Shown piece after piece: positions 43,204 through 51,723 of a stretch of DNA of 64,000 nucleotides. Positions within the stretch are counted from its first letter, which is position 1. Every line of letters starts with the position of its first letter. Source of the stretch: Paracoccus sp. IB05 (GTDB lineage Bacteria > Pseudomonadota > Alphaproteobacteria > Rhodobacterales > Rhodobacteraceae). The stretch spans positions 124,001 through 188,000 of the forward strand of contig NZ_JAEFCF010000001.1 in assembly GCF_016405985.1 (NCBI RefSeq). The letters are read 5' to 3'. The position numbers and the translations under genes are program-made. The notes beneath the pieces were generated by a model that searched no databases, had not been told where the DNA came from, and saw only the letters and a program-made list of their open reading frames with translations.

Positions 43204-44907
43204 ATGCTGCGTGAATTCCTGAGCTACTACCGGCCCTGGAAGACCCTGTTCTGGGTCGATTTCGGCTGTGCGGTCCTGTCGGGCCTGCTGGAGCTGGCCT
43301 TTCCGCTGGCGGTCCGGGGCTTTATCGATGTGCTGTTGCCGGCGGGGAACTGGTCCCTGACGCTGATCGCGGCGGCGGTGCTGATGGTGGTCTACCTGGT
43401 CAATACCGCGCTGATGGCAATTGTGACCTATTGGGGCCATATGCTCGGGATCAATATCGAGACCGAGATGCGCAGGCGCGCCTTCGACCATATCCAGAAA
43501 CTCTCCTGGAGCTATTTCGACAAATCCCGCACCGGGCATCTGGTTTCCCGCGTGACCCGCGATCTGGAAGAGATCGGCGAGGTGGCGCATCACGGGCCCG
43601 AAGATCTGTTCATCGCGATCATGACCTTTATCGGGGCCTTCGCGCTGATGCTCTGGCTGCACCCGCCGCTTGCGATCATGACGGCGGTGATCGTGCCGGT
43701 GGCGGTGCTGGTCGTGTCGGTCTTTGGCGGGCGGATGACGGCGACCTGGCGCGCGATCTATTCCCGGGTCGCGAATTTCAACGTGCGGATGGAGGAGAAT
43801 GTCGGCGGTATCCGCGTGGTTCAGGCCTTCGGCAACGAAGAGCATGAGAAAGCGCGCTTTGCGCATGACAATGCGATGTACCGGCGCACCAAACTTGACG
43901 CCTATAAGATCATGGCCGCGAGCCAGGCGCTGAATTATATCGGGATGCGCGGGGTCCAGGTGCTGATCATGGTCGCGGGCGCGGGCTATGTGCTGGAAGG
44001 CAGCCTGACGGCGGGTGGTTTCGTCGGCTTCCTGCTGCTCTCGTCGGTGTTCTTCCGCCCGCTGGAAAAGATCGCCGCCGTGCTGGAAACCTATCCCAAA
44101 GGCATCGCCGGGTTCCGCCGCTATCAGGAACTGCTCGCGACCGAGCCCGATATTGCCGATCTGCCCGATGCCCGCCCGGCGCCGGCGCTGAGCGGCGCGA
44201 TGCGCTTTGATGCGGTGAATTTCGGCTATGATCCGGCGCGCCCGGTGCTGCGCGACATCACCTTCGACGTGCGCCCGGGCGAGACCCTGGCCTTTGTCGG
44301 CCCGTCAGGGGCGGGGAAGACCTCGCTTCTGGCTTTGCTGCCGCGGTTCTATGAGCCGGCCTCGGGGGCGATCACGCTTGATGGTCATGACATCACCGGC
44401 TTTACCCTCGACAGCCTGCGCCGCCAGATCGGGATCGTCAGCCAGGATGTTTATCTGTTCGGCGGCACGCTGCGCGAGAATATCGCCTATGGAAGGCTGG
44501 ATGCGAGCGAGGCGGAGATCATCGCGGCGGCGGAACATGCGCAGCTTTCAGAGATGATCGCGCGGCTGCCGCAGGGTCTGGATACCATCGTCGGCGAACG
44601 TGGGGTGATGCTTTCGGGCGGCCAGAAGCAGCGCGTCGCCATCGCCCGGGTCTTCCTGAAGAACCCGCCGATCCTGATCCTCGACGAGGCGACCTCGGCA
44701 CTGGATACCGAAACCGAACGCGAGATCCAGGCCGCGCTGGAGCGCCTGGCCGAGGGCCGCACCACGCTGGTGATCGCGCATCGGCTGGCGACGATTCGCG
44801 ATGCCGACCGGATCATCGTGATGGAGGAAGGCCGCATCACCGAAACGGGCACACATGCCGAATTGTCGGTCAGTGGCGGGCGCTATGCGCGGCTTTCGGC
44901 GGCCTGA
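43204..44907 (+). CDS. MsbA-like ABC exporter (membrane plus ATPase domains)
   Basis: A 567-residue half-transporter. Six membrane segments fill the first 310 residues (for example FGCAVLSGLLELAFPLAVRG). The ATPase domain has Walker A GPSGAGKTS (about 366-374), signature LSGGQKQRVAIARVFL, Walker B ILILDEATSALD and switch His VIAHRLATIRD. It acts as a homodimer or heterodimer exporting lipids, drugs or peptides; the substrate is not clear from its neighbours. Confidence 0.88.
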   Translation: MLREFLSYYRPWKTLFWVDFGCAVLSGLLELAFPLAVRGFIDVLLPAGNWSLTLIAAAVLMVVYLVNTALMAIVTYWGHMLGINIETEMRRRAFDHIQKLSWSYFDKSRTGHLVSRVTRDLEEIGEVAHHGPEDLFIAIMTFIGAFALMLWLHPPLAIMTAVIVPVAVLVVSVFGGRMTATWRAIYSRVANFNVRMEENVGGIRVVQAFGNEEHEKARFAHDNAMYRRTKLDAYKIMAASQALNYIGMRGVQVLIMVAGAGYVLEGSLTAGGFVGFLLLSSVFFRPLEKIAAVLETYPKGIAGFRRYQELLATEPDIADLPDARPAPALSGAMRFDAVNFGYDPARPVLRDITFDVRPGETLAFVGPSGAGKTSLLALLPRFYEPASGAITLDGHDITGFTLDSLRRQIGIVSQDVYLFGGTLRENIAYGRLDASEAEIIAAAEHAQLSEMIARLPQGLDTIVGERGVMLSGGQKQRVAIARVFLKNPPILILDEATSALDTETEREIQAALERLAEGRTTLVIAHRLATIRDADRIIVMEEGRITETGTHAELSVSGGRYARLSAA

Positions 44908-44963
44908 GCGCGCCCCGGTGCCTTGTCGCTGTTGATCGCGGAAAAACAGTGGCGTATTCCTTT

Positions 44964-44971
44964 TGTCGACA
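44964..44971 (+). promoter_or_regulatory. TGTCGACA palindrome upstream of the GntR regulator
   Basis: TGTCGACA at 44964-44971, 19 bases before the GntR start, also occurs at the promoter of the DHDPS-family gene (45750-45757). It is a likely autoregulatory operator. Confidence 0.5.
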
Positions 44972-44989
44972 TGAAAGGGATGCGCGCCG

Positions 44990-45697
44990 ATGACAGCCAG
45001 CGAAACGCCTGCGGGGCAGGACCGTAAACGCGGCTCCGGCGTGCGGATGGTCTACGAATTGTTGCGCGACCAGATCCTCGATCTGGAACTGCCGCCAGGC
45101 TCTATCGTCGATGAGATCCAGCTGGCCGACCGCTTTGGCATGTCACGAACGCCGATCCGCGAGGCGCTGGTGCGGCTTGCGGCGGAAGGGCTGATCGACA
45201 CGCTGCCGAACCGCTCGACCATGGTGTCGCAGATCGACTTCGCCAATCTTCACACCTTCTTCGACGCGCTGACGCTGATGTATCGTGTCACCACAAGGCT
45301 TGCGGCGGAATATCACACGGCGGAAGACCTCGACCGCATCCGCGCGCATCAGCGCGCCTATGAGGAACGCTGCGCGGCCGGGGACGAGATCGGCATGATC
45401 GCGACCAACCGCCAGTTCCACCAGACAATCGCCGAGGCCGGGCGCAACCGCTATTACCTCTCGCTGTTCAGCCGGTTGCTGGATGAGGGGCGCCGCCTGC
45501 TGCGGCTTTACTATTACAGCAGTTTCGAAGGCGATATGCCGGCGCTCTGGCTGCGCGAACATGAGCAGATGGTCACGGCGATTGCCGCCCGCGATATCGG
45601 TGCCGCCGATCAGGTTGCGCGCGCCCATGCCGATCAGATCATCCGGCAGATCCAGAAAGCGATCACCCGCGACCGCCGCCAGGACATATCCATCTGA
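44990..45697 (+). CDS. GntR-family regulator, FCD type
   Basis: A 235-residue FadR/FCD repressor. The winged helix covers about 18-85 (LELPPGSIVDEIQLADRFGM, then SRTPIREALVRLAAEGLIDT), followed by an all-helical FCD ligand domain with conserved Asp/His positions (FHQTIAEAGRNRYY and the later HEQMV, RAHADQI). It opens the hydroxyproline-type island and shares a palindrome with the next promoter, so it probably represses that gene and itself until a hydroxyproline or derived keto acid binds. Confidence 0.88.
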   Translation: MTASETPAGQDRKRGSGVRMVYELLRDQILDLELPPGSIVDEIQLADRFGMSRTPIREALVRLAAEGLIDTLPNRSTMVSQIDFANLHTFFDALTLMYRVTTRLAAEYHTAEDLDRIRAHQRAYEERCAAGDEIGMIATNRQFHQTIAEAGRNRYYLSLFSRLLDEGRRLLRLYYYSSFEGDMPALWLREHEQMVTAIAARDIGAADQVARAHADQIIRQIQKAITRDRRQDISI

Positions 45698-45744
45698 TTT
45701 TTCCGGGGGAGGCCAGGCTGCGCGCGGCTCTCCGCGTGAGTGGA

Positions 45745-45779
45745 ATTTGTGTCGACAAATAAAATACAAACTCTATACT
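45745..45779 (+). promoter_or_regulatory. Promoter with overlapping GntR-type operator
   Basis: TCGACA (45752-45757) and TATACT (45774-45779), separated by 16 bases, make a good sigma-70-type promoter for the DHDPS-family gene. The inverted repeat ATTTGT-GTCG-ACAAAT (45745-45760), which includes TGTCGACA, covers the -35 box, so a bound repressor would block RNA polymerase. Confidence 0.65.
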
Positions 45780-45844
45780 CACTACTGAACCACGGATTCG
45801 CGCCGCCAGACCTCTCGCGCGGCCCCAACAGAGGAACCAGCAAG

Positions 45845-46801
45845 ATGAGCGATATCTTCACCGGCACCATCCCCGCCCTGATGACGCCCTGCAAAGCCGA
45901 TCGCAGCCCCGACTTCGATGCGCTCGTGAAAAAGGCAAAAGAGCTTATCAGCCTCGGCATGTCCTCTGTGGTCTATTGCGGCTCGATGGGGGACTGGCCG
46001 CTCCTGACCGACGCGCAGCGTATGGAAGGCGTCGAGCGCCTCGTGCAGGCCGGGGTCAAAGTGATCGTCGGAACCGGTGCGATCAACACGGCTTCGGCCG
46101 TGGCCCTGGCAGAACATGCCGCAAAGGCCGGCGCGCATGGCCTCATGGTGATCCCGCGCGTCTTGTCGCGCGGCTCGGTCGCGGCGGCGCAAAAGGCGCA
46201 TTTCAAGGCGATCCTCGCGGCCGCTCCGAATCTGCCGGCCGTGATCTATAACAGCCCCTATTACGGGTTCGAGACCAAAGCCGATCTCTTCTTCGCGCTG
46301 CGCGCCGAACACCCGAACCTGATCGGCTTCAAGGAATTCGGCGGCGATGCTGCGATGACCTATGCCGCCGAAAACATCACCTCGGCCGATGACGACGTCA
46401 CCCTGATGATCGGCATCGATACTTCGGTCTTCCACGGCTATGTCAATGCGGGTGCGACCGGCGCGATCACCGGCATCGGCTGCGTGCTGCCGCGCGAGAT
46501 CCTGACCCTTGGCAATCTGTGCAAGGCCGCCGCCACCGGCGATGTCAAAGCCCGCCGTCTGGCCAAAGAACTCGACACCGCCTTCTACGAGCTCGCCCGC
46601 GTCGATGGTGGCCCGGATCTGGTCCTCTTCTTCAAACATATGATGGTGCTGAAGGGGAACCCGGAATACGCGCTCCATTTCAACGAAGATGACAAACTGT
46701 CGCCGAGCCAGGCCGGTTTCATCGAAAAGCAACTGGTGCTGTTCGACACCTGGTATGCCGCCTGGTCGAAACTTGACGAAGTTAAGCCCTGGCTGGCCTG
46801 A
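45845..46801 (+). CDS. DHDPS-family lyase, probable pyrroline-hydroxycarboxylate deaminase
   Basis: A 318-residue (beta/alpha)8 protein of the dihydrodipicolinate synthase / N-acetylneuraminate lyase family. The Schiff-base Lys lies in LIGFKEFGGDAAMT (about 160), with a Tyr in VIYNSPYYGF (about 131). Amid proline racemase and D-amino-acid oxidase genes the best guess is delta-1-pyrroline-4-hydroxy-2-carboxylate deaminase of hydroxyproline breakdown, giving 2-oxoglutarate semialdehyde. GAGGA precedes the ATG at 45845; the open frame extends upstream into the promoter but no start fits there. Confidence 0.8.
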   Translation: MSDIFTGTIPALMTPCKADRSPDFDALVKKAKELISLGMSSVVYCGSMGDWPLLTDAQRMEGVERLVQAGVKVIVGTGAINTASAVALAEHAAKAGAHGLMVIPRVLSRGSVAAAQKAHFKAILAAAPNLPAVIYNSPYYGFETKADLFFALRAEHPNLIGFKEFGGDAAMTYAAENITSADDDVTLMIGIDTSVFHGYVNAGATGAITGIGCVLPREILTLGNLCKAAATGDVKARRLAKELDTAFYELARVDGGPDLVLFFKHMMVLKGNPEYALHFNEDDKLSPSQAGFIEKQLVLFDTWYAAWSKLDEVKPWLA

Positions 46802-46817
46802 TCCGGACCGGCTTCGC

Positions 46818-46850
46818 AAAAAAGGGCGCTCCCGTGACAGGAGCGCCCTT
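46818..46850. terminator. Bidirectional terminator between the DHDPS-family gene and purU
   Basis: AAGGGCGCTCC/GGAGCGCCCTT forms an 11-bp perfect stem with a 7-base loop. On the minus strand it is followed by a T run (TTTTTTGC), on the plus strand by CCTCATTTTC, so it can end both convergent transcripts. Confidence 0.85.
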
Positions 46851-46851
46851 C

Positions 46852-46876
46852 CTCATTTTCTGTCCTTAAATATCCC
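46852..46876 (+). repeat. Dispersed 3'-flanking repeat (copy 2)
   Basis: These 25 bases match 31213-31237 exactly, with the same core TTTTCTGTCCTTAAATATCC. As in copy 1, the repeat lies just past a gene end and is followed by GC-rich inverted sequence. Confidence 0.6.
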
Positions 46877-46922
46877 CGCCGGAGGCCTCCGGTCATGGCC
46901 TGCCATGACCGGACAACTGCCC

Positions 46923-47807
46923 TCAGCCCATCCGCTCCGACGCGTAAGACCCGGGCGAGGCCGGGAACACCACCGTCTTCTCGCCATTGATGAACACGCG
47001 GCCATGGACATGGGCATGGATCGCGCGGCTCAGGACCGAGGCCTCCACATCGCGGCCAAGGCTGACATAATCCTCGCCCGACTGGGCATGGGTGATGCGG
47101 ACAATGTCCTGCTCGATGATCGGGCCCTCATCCAGATCGGCAGTGACGTAATGCGAGGTCGCCCCGATCAGCTTCACACCGCGTTCAAACGCCTGCTTGT
47201 AAGGATTGGCCCCTTTAAAGGACGGCAGGAAAGAATGGTGGATATTGATGATCCGCCCCGACATTTCGCGGCACATCTCATCTGAGAGCACCTGCATATA
47301 GCGCGCCAACACGATCAGCTCGGCGCCGGTTTCGCGCACCACCCGCATCTGTTCGGCCTCGGCCTGGGGTTTGTTCTCTTTGGTGACCCTGATGCAGTAA
47401 TAGGGAATGTCCTGGTTCACCACGACCTTCTGGTAATCCATATGGTTCGAGATCACCGCCACGATCTCGATCGGCAGCGCCCCGATCTTCGAACGGTACA
47501 AGAGGTCATTCAGGCAATGGCCAAAGCGCGAGACCATGACGATGACCTTGCGTTTGGCGGCCTCGTCAAAGAAATCCGCTTCCATATCGAAGGGCCTGGC
47601 CACCGCGGCAAAGGCCTCGCGCAGGTCTTTCAGCGTTTTGCCCTCTTCGCTGCGAAAGCTCACGCGCATGAAGAAGCGGCCGGTATGGGCATCATCGAAC
47701 TGGCTGGAATCGGTGATATTGCAGCCCTGACCGGCGAGGAAGGACGAGATGGCGGCAACGATGCCGCGGGTCGAGGAACAGGTGACGCGGAGGGCGAGTT
47801 TGGACAT
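46923..47807 (-). CDS. purU: Formyltetrahydrofolate deformylase
   Basis: A 294-residue PurU with an N-terminal ACT domain (about 5-80, RVTCSSTRGIVAAISSFLAG) and a formyltransferase-fold domain. The catalytic triad appears as the Asn/His of RIINIHHSFLPSFKGANPY (about 206-225) and the Asp of SHYVTADLDEGPIIEQD. It releases formate and tetrahydrofolate, balancing one-carbon units; a link to methylated-substrate or glycine breakdown is likely. The gene is convergent with the DHDPS-family gene. Confidence 0.93.
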   Translation of the reverse strand: MSKLALRVTCSSTRGIVAAISSFLAGQGCNITDSSQFDDAHTGRFFMRVSFRSEEGKTLKDLREAFAAVARPFDMEADFFDEAAKRKVIVMVSRFGHCLNDLLYRSKIGALPIEIVAVISNHMDYQKVVVNQDIPYYCIRVTKENKPQAEAEQMRVVRETGAELIVLARYMQVLSDEMCREMSGRIINIHHSFLPSFKGANPYKQAFERGVKLIGATSHYVTADLDEGPIIEQDIVRITHAQSGEDYVSLGRDVEASVLSRAIHAHVHGRVFINGEKTVVFPASPGSYASERMG

Positions 47808-47931
47808 TGTCGATCTTCATGCCTGGAATATGGGAGGAGGGACGGCGACAGGCCGATGGGTGAAGAAGCGGCGGCGACAGGTCTCCGGGAGGGCGCCGGG
47901 AATGGGGGTCAGCCTATGCCCCGCGAGGCAG

Positions 47932-47952
47932 GGAATGTCATGCGAACATTCC
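47932..47952. repeat. Short perfect inverted repeat upstream of purU
   Basis: GGAATGT and ACATTCC are separated by 7 bases in the space between purU and the Ldh2-family gene; it is a candidate operator of purU. Confidence 0.3.
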
Positions 47953-48015
47953 GCTTTCCTGTATCAGAAAAGCGAAATGCCCAAAAAAAAGTCTGAAAAA
48001 TTGTGGAAAGAAACC

Positions 48016-48043
48016 ATCCAGGTGAAATTAGTTTCACCTGGAT
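48016..48043 (-). terminator. Terminator hairpin of the Ldh2-family gene
   Basis: ATCCAGGTGAAA/TTTCACCTGGAT is a perfect 12-bp stem with a 4-base loop, 43 bases past the stop codon. On the minus strand it is followed by the moderately T-rich GGTTTCTTTCC. Confidence 0.65.
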
Positions 48044-48085
48044 ATGTGCGGCGCTGAGCCCCGAGCCTGCCGGGGCCGCAAGGTT

Positions 48086-49117
48086 TCAGACCGCGTCGAG
48101 GCCAAGGCGCTGGAATCGCTCCAGCTGGGCGATTTCATCGGCGCTGAGCGTGATGCCTGCCGCCGCTGATTCCGCCCTTGCGCGGAAGCGGCGCTGCGAG
48201 GGCAGGCGGGCGCCCTGACCGATGATCGCCTCAAACAACGTCTCGGCACGGGCGAAAGGATCGCCGGGGCGGCCCCTGGAAAAAGCCTCGGGCGAGAAGG
48301 CAAGGATCAGTTCGCCATGGCGCGGTGCCAGCGTGGTCGAGCCGAGGTAGTCGAGGACTTCGGGGCTGGTCAGGTCGCCAATCATGATCCCGGCCAGAAG
48401 CTCGATCATCGTCGAGATCGCCGATCCCTTATGGCCACCAAAGGGCAGCATGGCGCCGGCCAGCGCCGCTTCGGGATCGGTGGTCGGATTGCCGTCTTTG
48501 TCCAGCGCCCAGCCCTCGGGCAGGGCTTTGCCAGCGCGGCGATGCAGCTCCACCTCGCCGCGGGCCGCGACCGAGGTGGCGAAATCGAAGACATAGGGGT
48601 CGCCTGCGGGACGCGGCCAGCCAAAGGCAAAGGGGTTGGTGCCCAAAAGCGGATCGGTGCCGCCGGTGGGCGCGACGGTGGCATAGCTCGGGCACATCAC
48701 CATCGCGGCAAGGCCATGGGTGGTGACCGCCTCGACCTCGGGCCAGAGCGCGGCGAGATGGGTGCAGTCATTGATCACCATCGCCGCCATGCCGAGCTTT
48801 TTCGCCCGGGCGGCCAGTTCCGGCAAAGCCAGCTCGAAGGCGGCATTGGCAAAGCCGCCCTGCGCATCGACCCGCACAAGTGCTGTGCCATCATCGGGCG
48901 CCAGAACCGGCACCGCCTGCGGGTTCACCTTGCCTGCCTTCACCGTGCGCAGCGTGCCCTCGATCCGGTAGATGCCATGCGATTTGCAATGGTCGCGTTC
49001 GCCCGCCGTCAGCACCCGCGCCATGGCGCCGGCCTGGGCCGGATTCATGCCGGCATGGGCAAAGACCTGCTCGATTCGGGCGCCGAGATCCTCGATCGAA
49101 AGGGGGGGGGTGGTCAT
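48086..49117 (-). CDS. Ldh2/MDH-family oxidoreductase, probable pyrroline-2-carboxylate reductase
   Basis: A 343-residue malate/L-lactate dehydrogenase family (Ldh2) protein. GMNPAQAGAMARVLTAGERD near residue 23, the Asn/His stretch DHCKSHGIYRIEGTL (the catalytic-type S-H-G-x-x-R, about 42-56), GTNPFAFGWPRPAG and PFGGHKGSAIS are family markers. Members beside aconitase X and proline racemase homologues reduce delta-1-pyrroline-2-carboxylate to L-proline with NAD(P)H, which fits this island. A run of nine C bases lies in codons 3-6. It is divergent from the amino-acid porter. Confidence 0.8.
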   Translation of the reverse strand: MTTPPLSIEDLGARIEQVFAHAGMNPAQAGAMARVLTAGERDHCKSHGIYRIEGTLRTVKAGKVNPQAVPVLAPDDGTALVRVDAQGGFANAAFELALPELAARAKKLGMAAMVINDCTHLAALWPEVEAVTTHGLAAMVMCPSYATVAPTGGTDPLLGTNPFAFGWPRPAGDPYVFDFATSVAARGEVELHRRAGKALPEGWALDKDGNPTTDPEAALAGAMLPFGGHKGSAISTMIELLAGIMIGDLTSPEVLDYLGSTTLAPRHGELILAFSPEAFSRGRPGDPFARAETLFEAIIGQGARLPSQRRFRARAESAAAGITLSADEIAQLERFQRLGLDAV

Positions 49118-49465
49118 CTCTGCTCTCCGTTTCGGTCCGTGATCTCAGGGATCGCGGGACAGCTCCTGGCTGTGCTGTTGGTCATGCCAATGGTCATTCT
49201 GGGCGCCTTTCGCGAGAATCGCCATCCCCGCAGGCAGGCATTCCGGCGGCCCTTCACCCTTGTTGCGTGTCAAAAACCCGGTCAGGCGCATGGGTTTTCA
49301 GGAAGACTGCCTGAATCGGCCCAAAACGCAGCCGGATCGCCTTCCATTCCCTGCTCTGACAGGTCTCTTGTATACTAATTGTATTTTTGATTTGCGTCGA
49401 GACCAATGACACATGATAGTGTGATGACGTGAATCAACAGCAAGAACAGCTCAGGGAGAGCCTGC
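49118..49465. promoter_or_regulatory. Divergent control region of the Ldh2-family and amino-acid porter genes
   Basis: A 348-base spacer without a gene. Near its right side TTGTATACTAATTGTATT (49368-49385) contains TTGTAT twice and a TATACT -10-like box. Further right, ACAC and GTGT flank ATGATA around 49410-49420. GntR-family proteins often bind TTGTATACAA-like sites, so this is where I would expect the regulator to act on the transporter operon. No site here matches TGTCGACA. Confidence 0.35.
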
Positions 49466-50275
49466 ATGAAATCCAAAGTCCTCGCCTTTGGCCTTACGGC
49501 GGCCACTGCTTTCGCCGGCCCGGCCATGGCCGACAAGCTTGACGACATCATCGCATCGGGCACGCTTCGCTGCGCAGTTGTCCTCGATTTCCCGCCGATG
49601 GGGTCGAAAGATGCTGACAACAATCCGATCGGCTTTGATGTCGATTACTGCAATGACCTTGCAGCCGCCCTTGGCGTCACCGCCGAGGTTGTCGAAACCA
49701 CCTTCCCCGAGCGTATCCCGGCGCTGATGTCGGGCCGCGTTGATGTGGCCGTCGCTTCGACCTCGGACACGCTGGAGCGCGCCAAGACCGTTGGCGTTTC
49801 GATCCCCTATTATGCTTTCGAGAATGCCGTCGTCGCCCGCCCGGGTCTGGAAATGGCGTCCTGGGAAGACATGAAGGGCAAAGTTGTCGGCGCCACCGCC
49901 GGCACCTATGAGGCGATCTGGCTGGAAGGTCAGGTCAAGGCATGGGGCGCGGGCGAATTCCGTCCGTTCCAGAACCAGGCTGACGTTTTCCTGGCGCTGA
50001 GCCAGGGCCAGCTGGATGCGACGGTCGGCACGATGGAAGTCGCCAATGCCAACGTGGCTTCGGGCAATTTCGGCGACATCAAGGTCGTCGACAAGGCCCC
50101 GATGGTGCCGGACTATGTTGCGCTGATCACGCTGCGCGAAGAATATGGCCTGATCAACTACATGAACCTCTTCATCAACCAGCAGGTCCGCACCGGCCGT
50201 TACGCCGAGCTTTACAAGAAATGGGTTGGTGAGGGCGTTCCGGCGAACCTGACCATCACCGGCGTTTATCGCTGA
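49466..50275 (+). CDS. Polar amino-acid ABC substrate-binding protein
   Basis: A 269-residue SBP_bac_3 protein with a signal peptide (MKSKVLAFGLTAATAFAGPA, then MA). The stretch DDIIASGTLRCAVVLDFPPM and NPIGFDVDYCNDLAAAL are typical, as is FPERIPALMSGRVDVAVAST. It brings amino acids, probably proline or hydroxyproline given the downstream enzymes, to the two permeases. GGGAGAG precedes the ATG. Confidence 0.9.
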   Translation: MKSKVLAFGLTAATAFAGPAMADKLDDIIASGTLRCAVVLDFPPMGSKDADNNPIGFDVDYCNDLAAALGVTAEVVETTFPERIPALMSGRVDVAVASTSDTLERAKTVGVSIPYYAFENAVVARPGLEMASWEDMKGKVVGATAGTYEAIWLEGQVKAWGAGEFRPFQNQADVFLALSQGQLDATVGTMEVANANVASGNFGDIKVVDKAPMVPDYVALITLREEYGLINYMNLFINQQVRTGRYAELYKKWVGEGVPANLTITGVYR

Positions 50276-50343
50276 CACATCCGCCATACGCGGCGCGGGG
50301 GTGATCCCCGCGCCGTTCTCCGTTCAGTGACCGAGAGGCGGAT

Positions 50344-51057
50344 ATGTTCAATTACAGCTTTCGCTGGAATCAGGCGTTCCAATCGCTGCCTGATATGTTG
50401 CAAGGGGCGCTGGTGACTCTGGAAGTCGCAGTGCTTTCGATGATCCTTGGGATCCTTTTTGCGATTCTGCTCACCTCGTTCCGGCTCTCGGGCAATCGGG
50501 TGCTGCGCGGCATCACGACCACCTGGGTCGAAGTGGCGCGCAACACGCCGGCGCTTTTCCAGATCTATATGGCCTTTTTCGGTCTCGCCGGGCTTGGCAT
50601 CGCGATCACTGGCTGGACGCAGCCGCATCTGGGCTTTGCCGTCGATCTGCGGCTCTCGCCCTATGTTGCGCTGCTCGCCGGGATCACGTTCAACAATGCC
50701 GGCTACCTGCATGAGAATTTCCGGGGTGCCCTGAAGGCGATCCCGGACACCCAGACCCGTTCGGCGCGGTCACTGGGCATGAGCGCGCCGCAGGCCTTTG
50801 GCTATGTGGTGATGCCGCAGATGCTCAGGATCTCTTTCCTGCCGATGACGAACCAGTTTGTCTGGGCCATCCTGATGACCTCGCTCGGCGCGGTGATCTC
50901 GATGAATTCGGATCTTTTTGGCGTCACCGACAATCTGGTGAAGATCAATTTCCGCACCTTCGAGATGTTCGCCATTGCCGCGGTCATTTTCTATGTGATG
51001 ACCAAGATCGTCACGCTCTCCGCCCGGCTGATTGCAGCCCGGCTGTTCAGATATTGA
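50344..51057 (+). CDS. Polar amino-acid ABC permease 1
   Basis: A 237-residue HisMQ-type permease with five or six membrane segments. The EAA loop reads FRGALKAIPDTQTRSARSLG, then YVVMPQMLRISFLPMTNQF. It forms the channel with the next gene. Confidence 0.9.
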   Translation: MFNYSFRWNQAFQSLPDMLQGALVTLEVAVLSMILGILFAILLTSFRLSGNRVLRGITTTWVEVARNTPALFQIYMAFFGLAGLGIAITGWTQPHLGFAVDLRLSPYVALLAGITFNNAGYLHENFRGALKAIPDTQTRSARSLGMSAPQAFGYVVMPQMLRISFLPMTNQFVWAILMTSLGAVISMNSDLFGVTDNLVKINFRTFEMFAIAAVIFYVMTKIVTLSARLIAARLFRY

Positions 51058-51069
51058 GGGGAGCGGGAC

Positions 51070-51723
51070 ATGTTTGAAACAGCAATGACCGCCAAAGACT
51101 TCTGGATGCTGGTCCAGGGCGCCGGGATGACACTGCTTGTCACCGCTATCTCGGTCGCGATCGGGACCGTGGTCGGGGTGATCTGCGGCATCTTCCGCTT
51201 TCAGGCCGGGCCATGGTGGGCGATACCGGTGACTTTCGTGCTGGATGTGTGCCGTTCGGTGCCACTTCTGATCCAGCTCTCGCTGGCCTTCGCCTTTGTC
51301 ACGGCGGTGCTGAAACTGCGGATCTCGGGCTTCTCGGTCGCCTGCGGGGTGCTTTCGCTCTACACTGCCGCCTATTGTTCGGAAATCGTGCGCGGCGCGC
51401 TGGAATCGGTGCCGCCGAATACGCGGCGCGCGGGCCGCTCGCTGGGGATGACCTGGCTGCAGGACATGCGCTATATCGCCCTGCCGCTGGCCAGCCGGGT
51501 CGCCCTTCCGTCCTGGATCGGGCTTTCGCTTGGCGTCATGAAGGACTCGGCCCTGATCTATGTGGTCAATGTGTCCGAACTGATGAAAAGCACCAAAGAT
51601 CTGATCACCCGTCTGCAGGAGCCGCTTTTCCTGCTTCTGCTCTGCGGAGTGTTCTACTTTGTGATCAGCTTCCCCGTCGCCCGCTTCGGCAGCTATCTTG
51701 AAAAACGGTGGTCCAATGATTGA
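51070..51723 (+). CDS. Polar amino-acid ABC permease 2
   Basis: A 217-residue HisMQ-type permease. The EAA loop reads VRGALESVPPNTRRAGRSLG, then MRYIALPLASRVALPSWIGL. It lies 12 bases after permease 1 and overlaps the ATPase gene by 8 bases. Confidence 0.9.
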   Translation: MFETAMTAKDFWMLVQGAGMTLLVTAISVAIGTVVGVICGIFRFQAGPWWAIPVTFVLDVCRSVPLLIQLSLAFAFVTAVLKLRISGFSVACGVLSLYTAAYCSEIVRGALESVPPNTRRAGRSLGMTWLQDMRYIALPLASRVALPSWIGLSLGVMKDSALIYVVNVSELMKSTKDLITRLQEPLFLLLLCGVFYFVISFPVARFGSYLEKRWSND

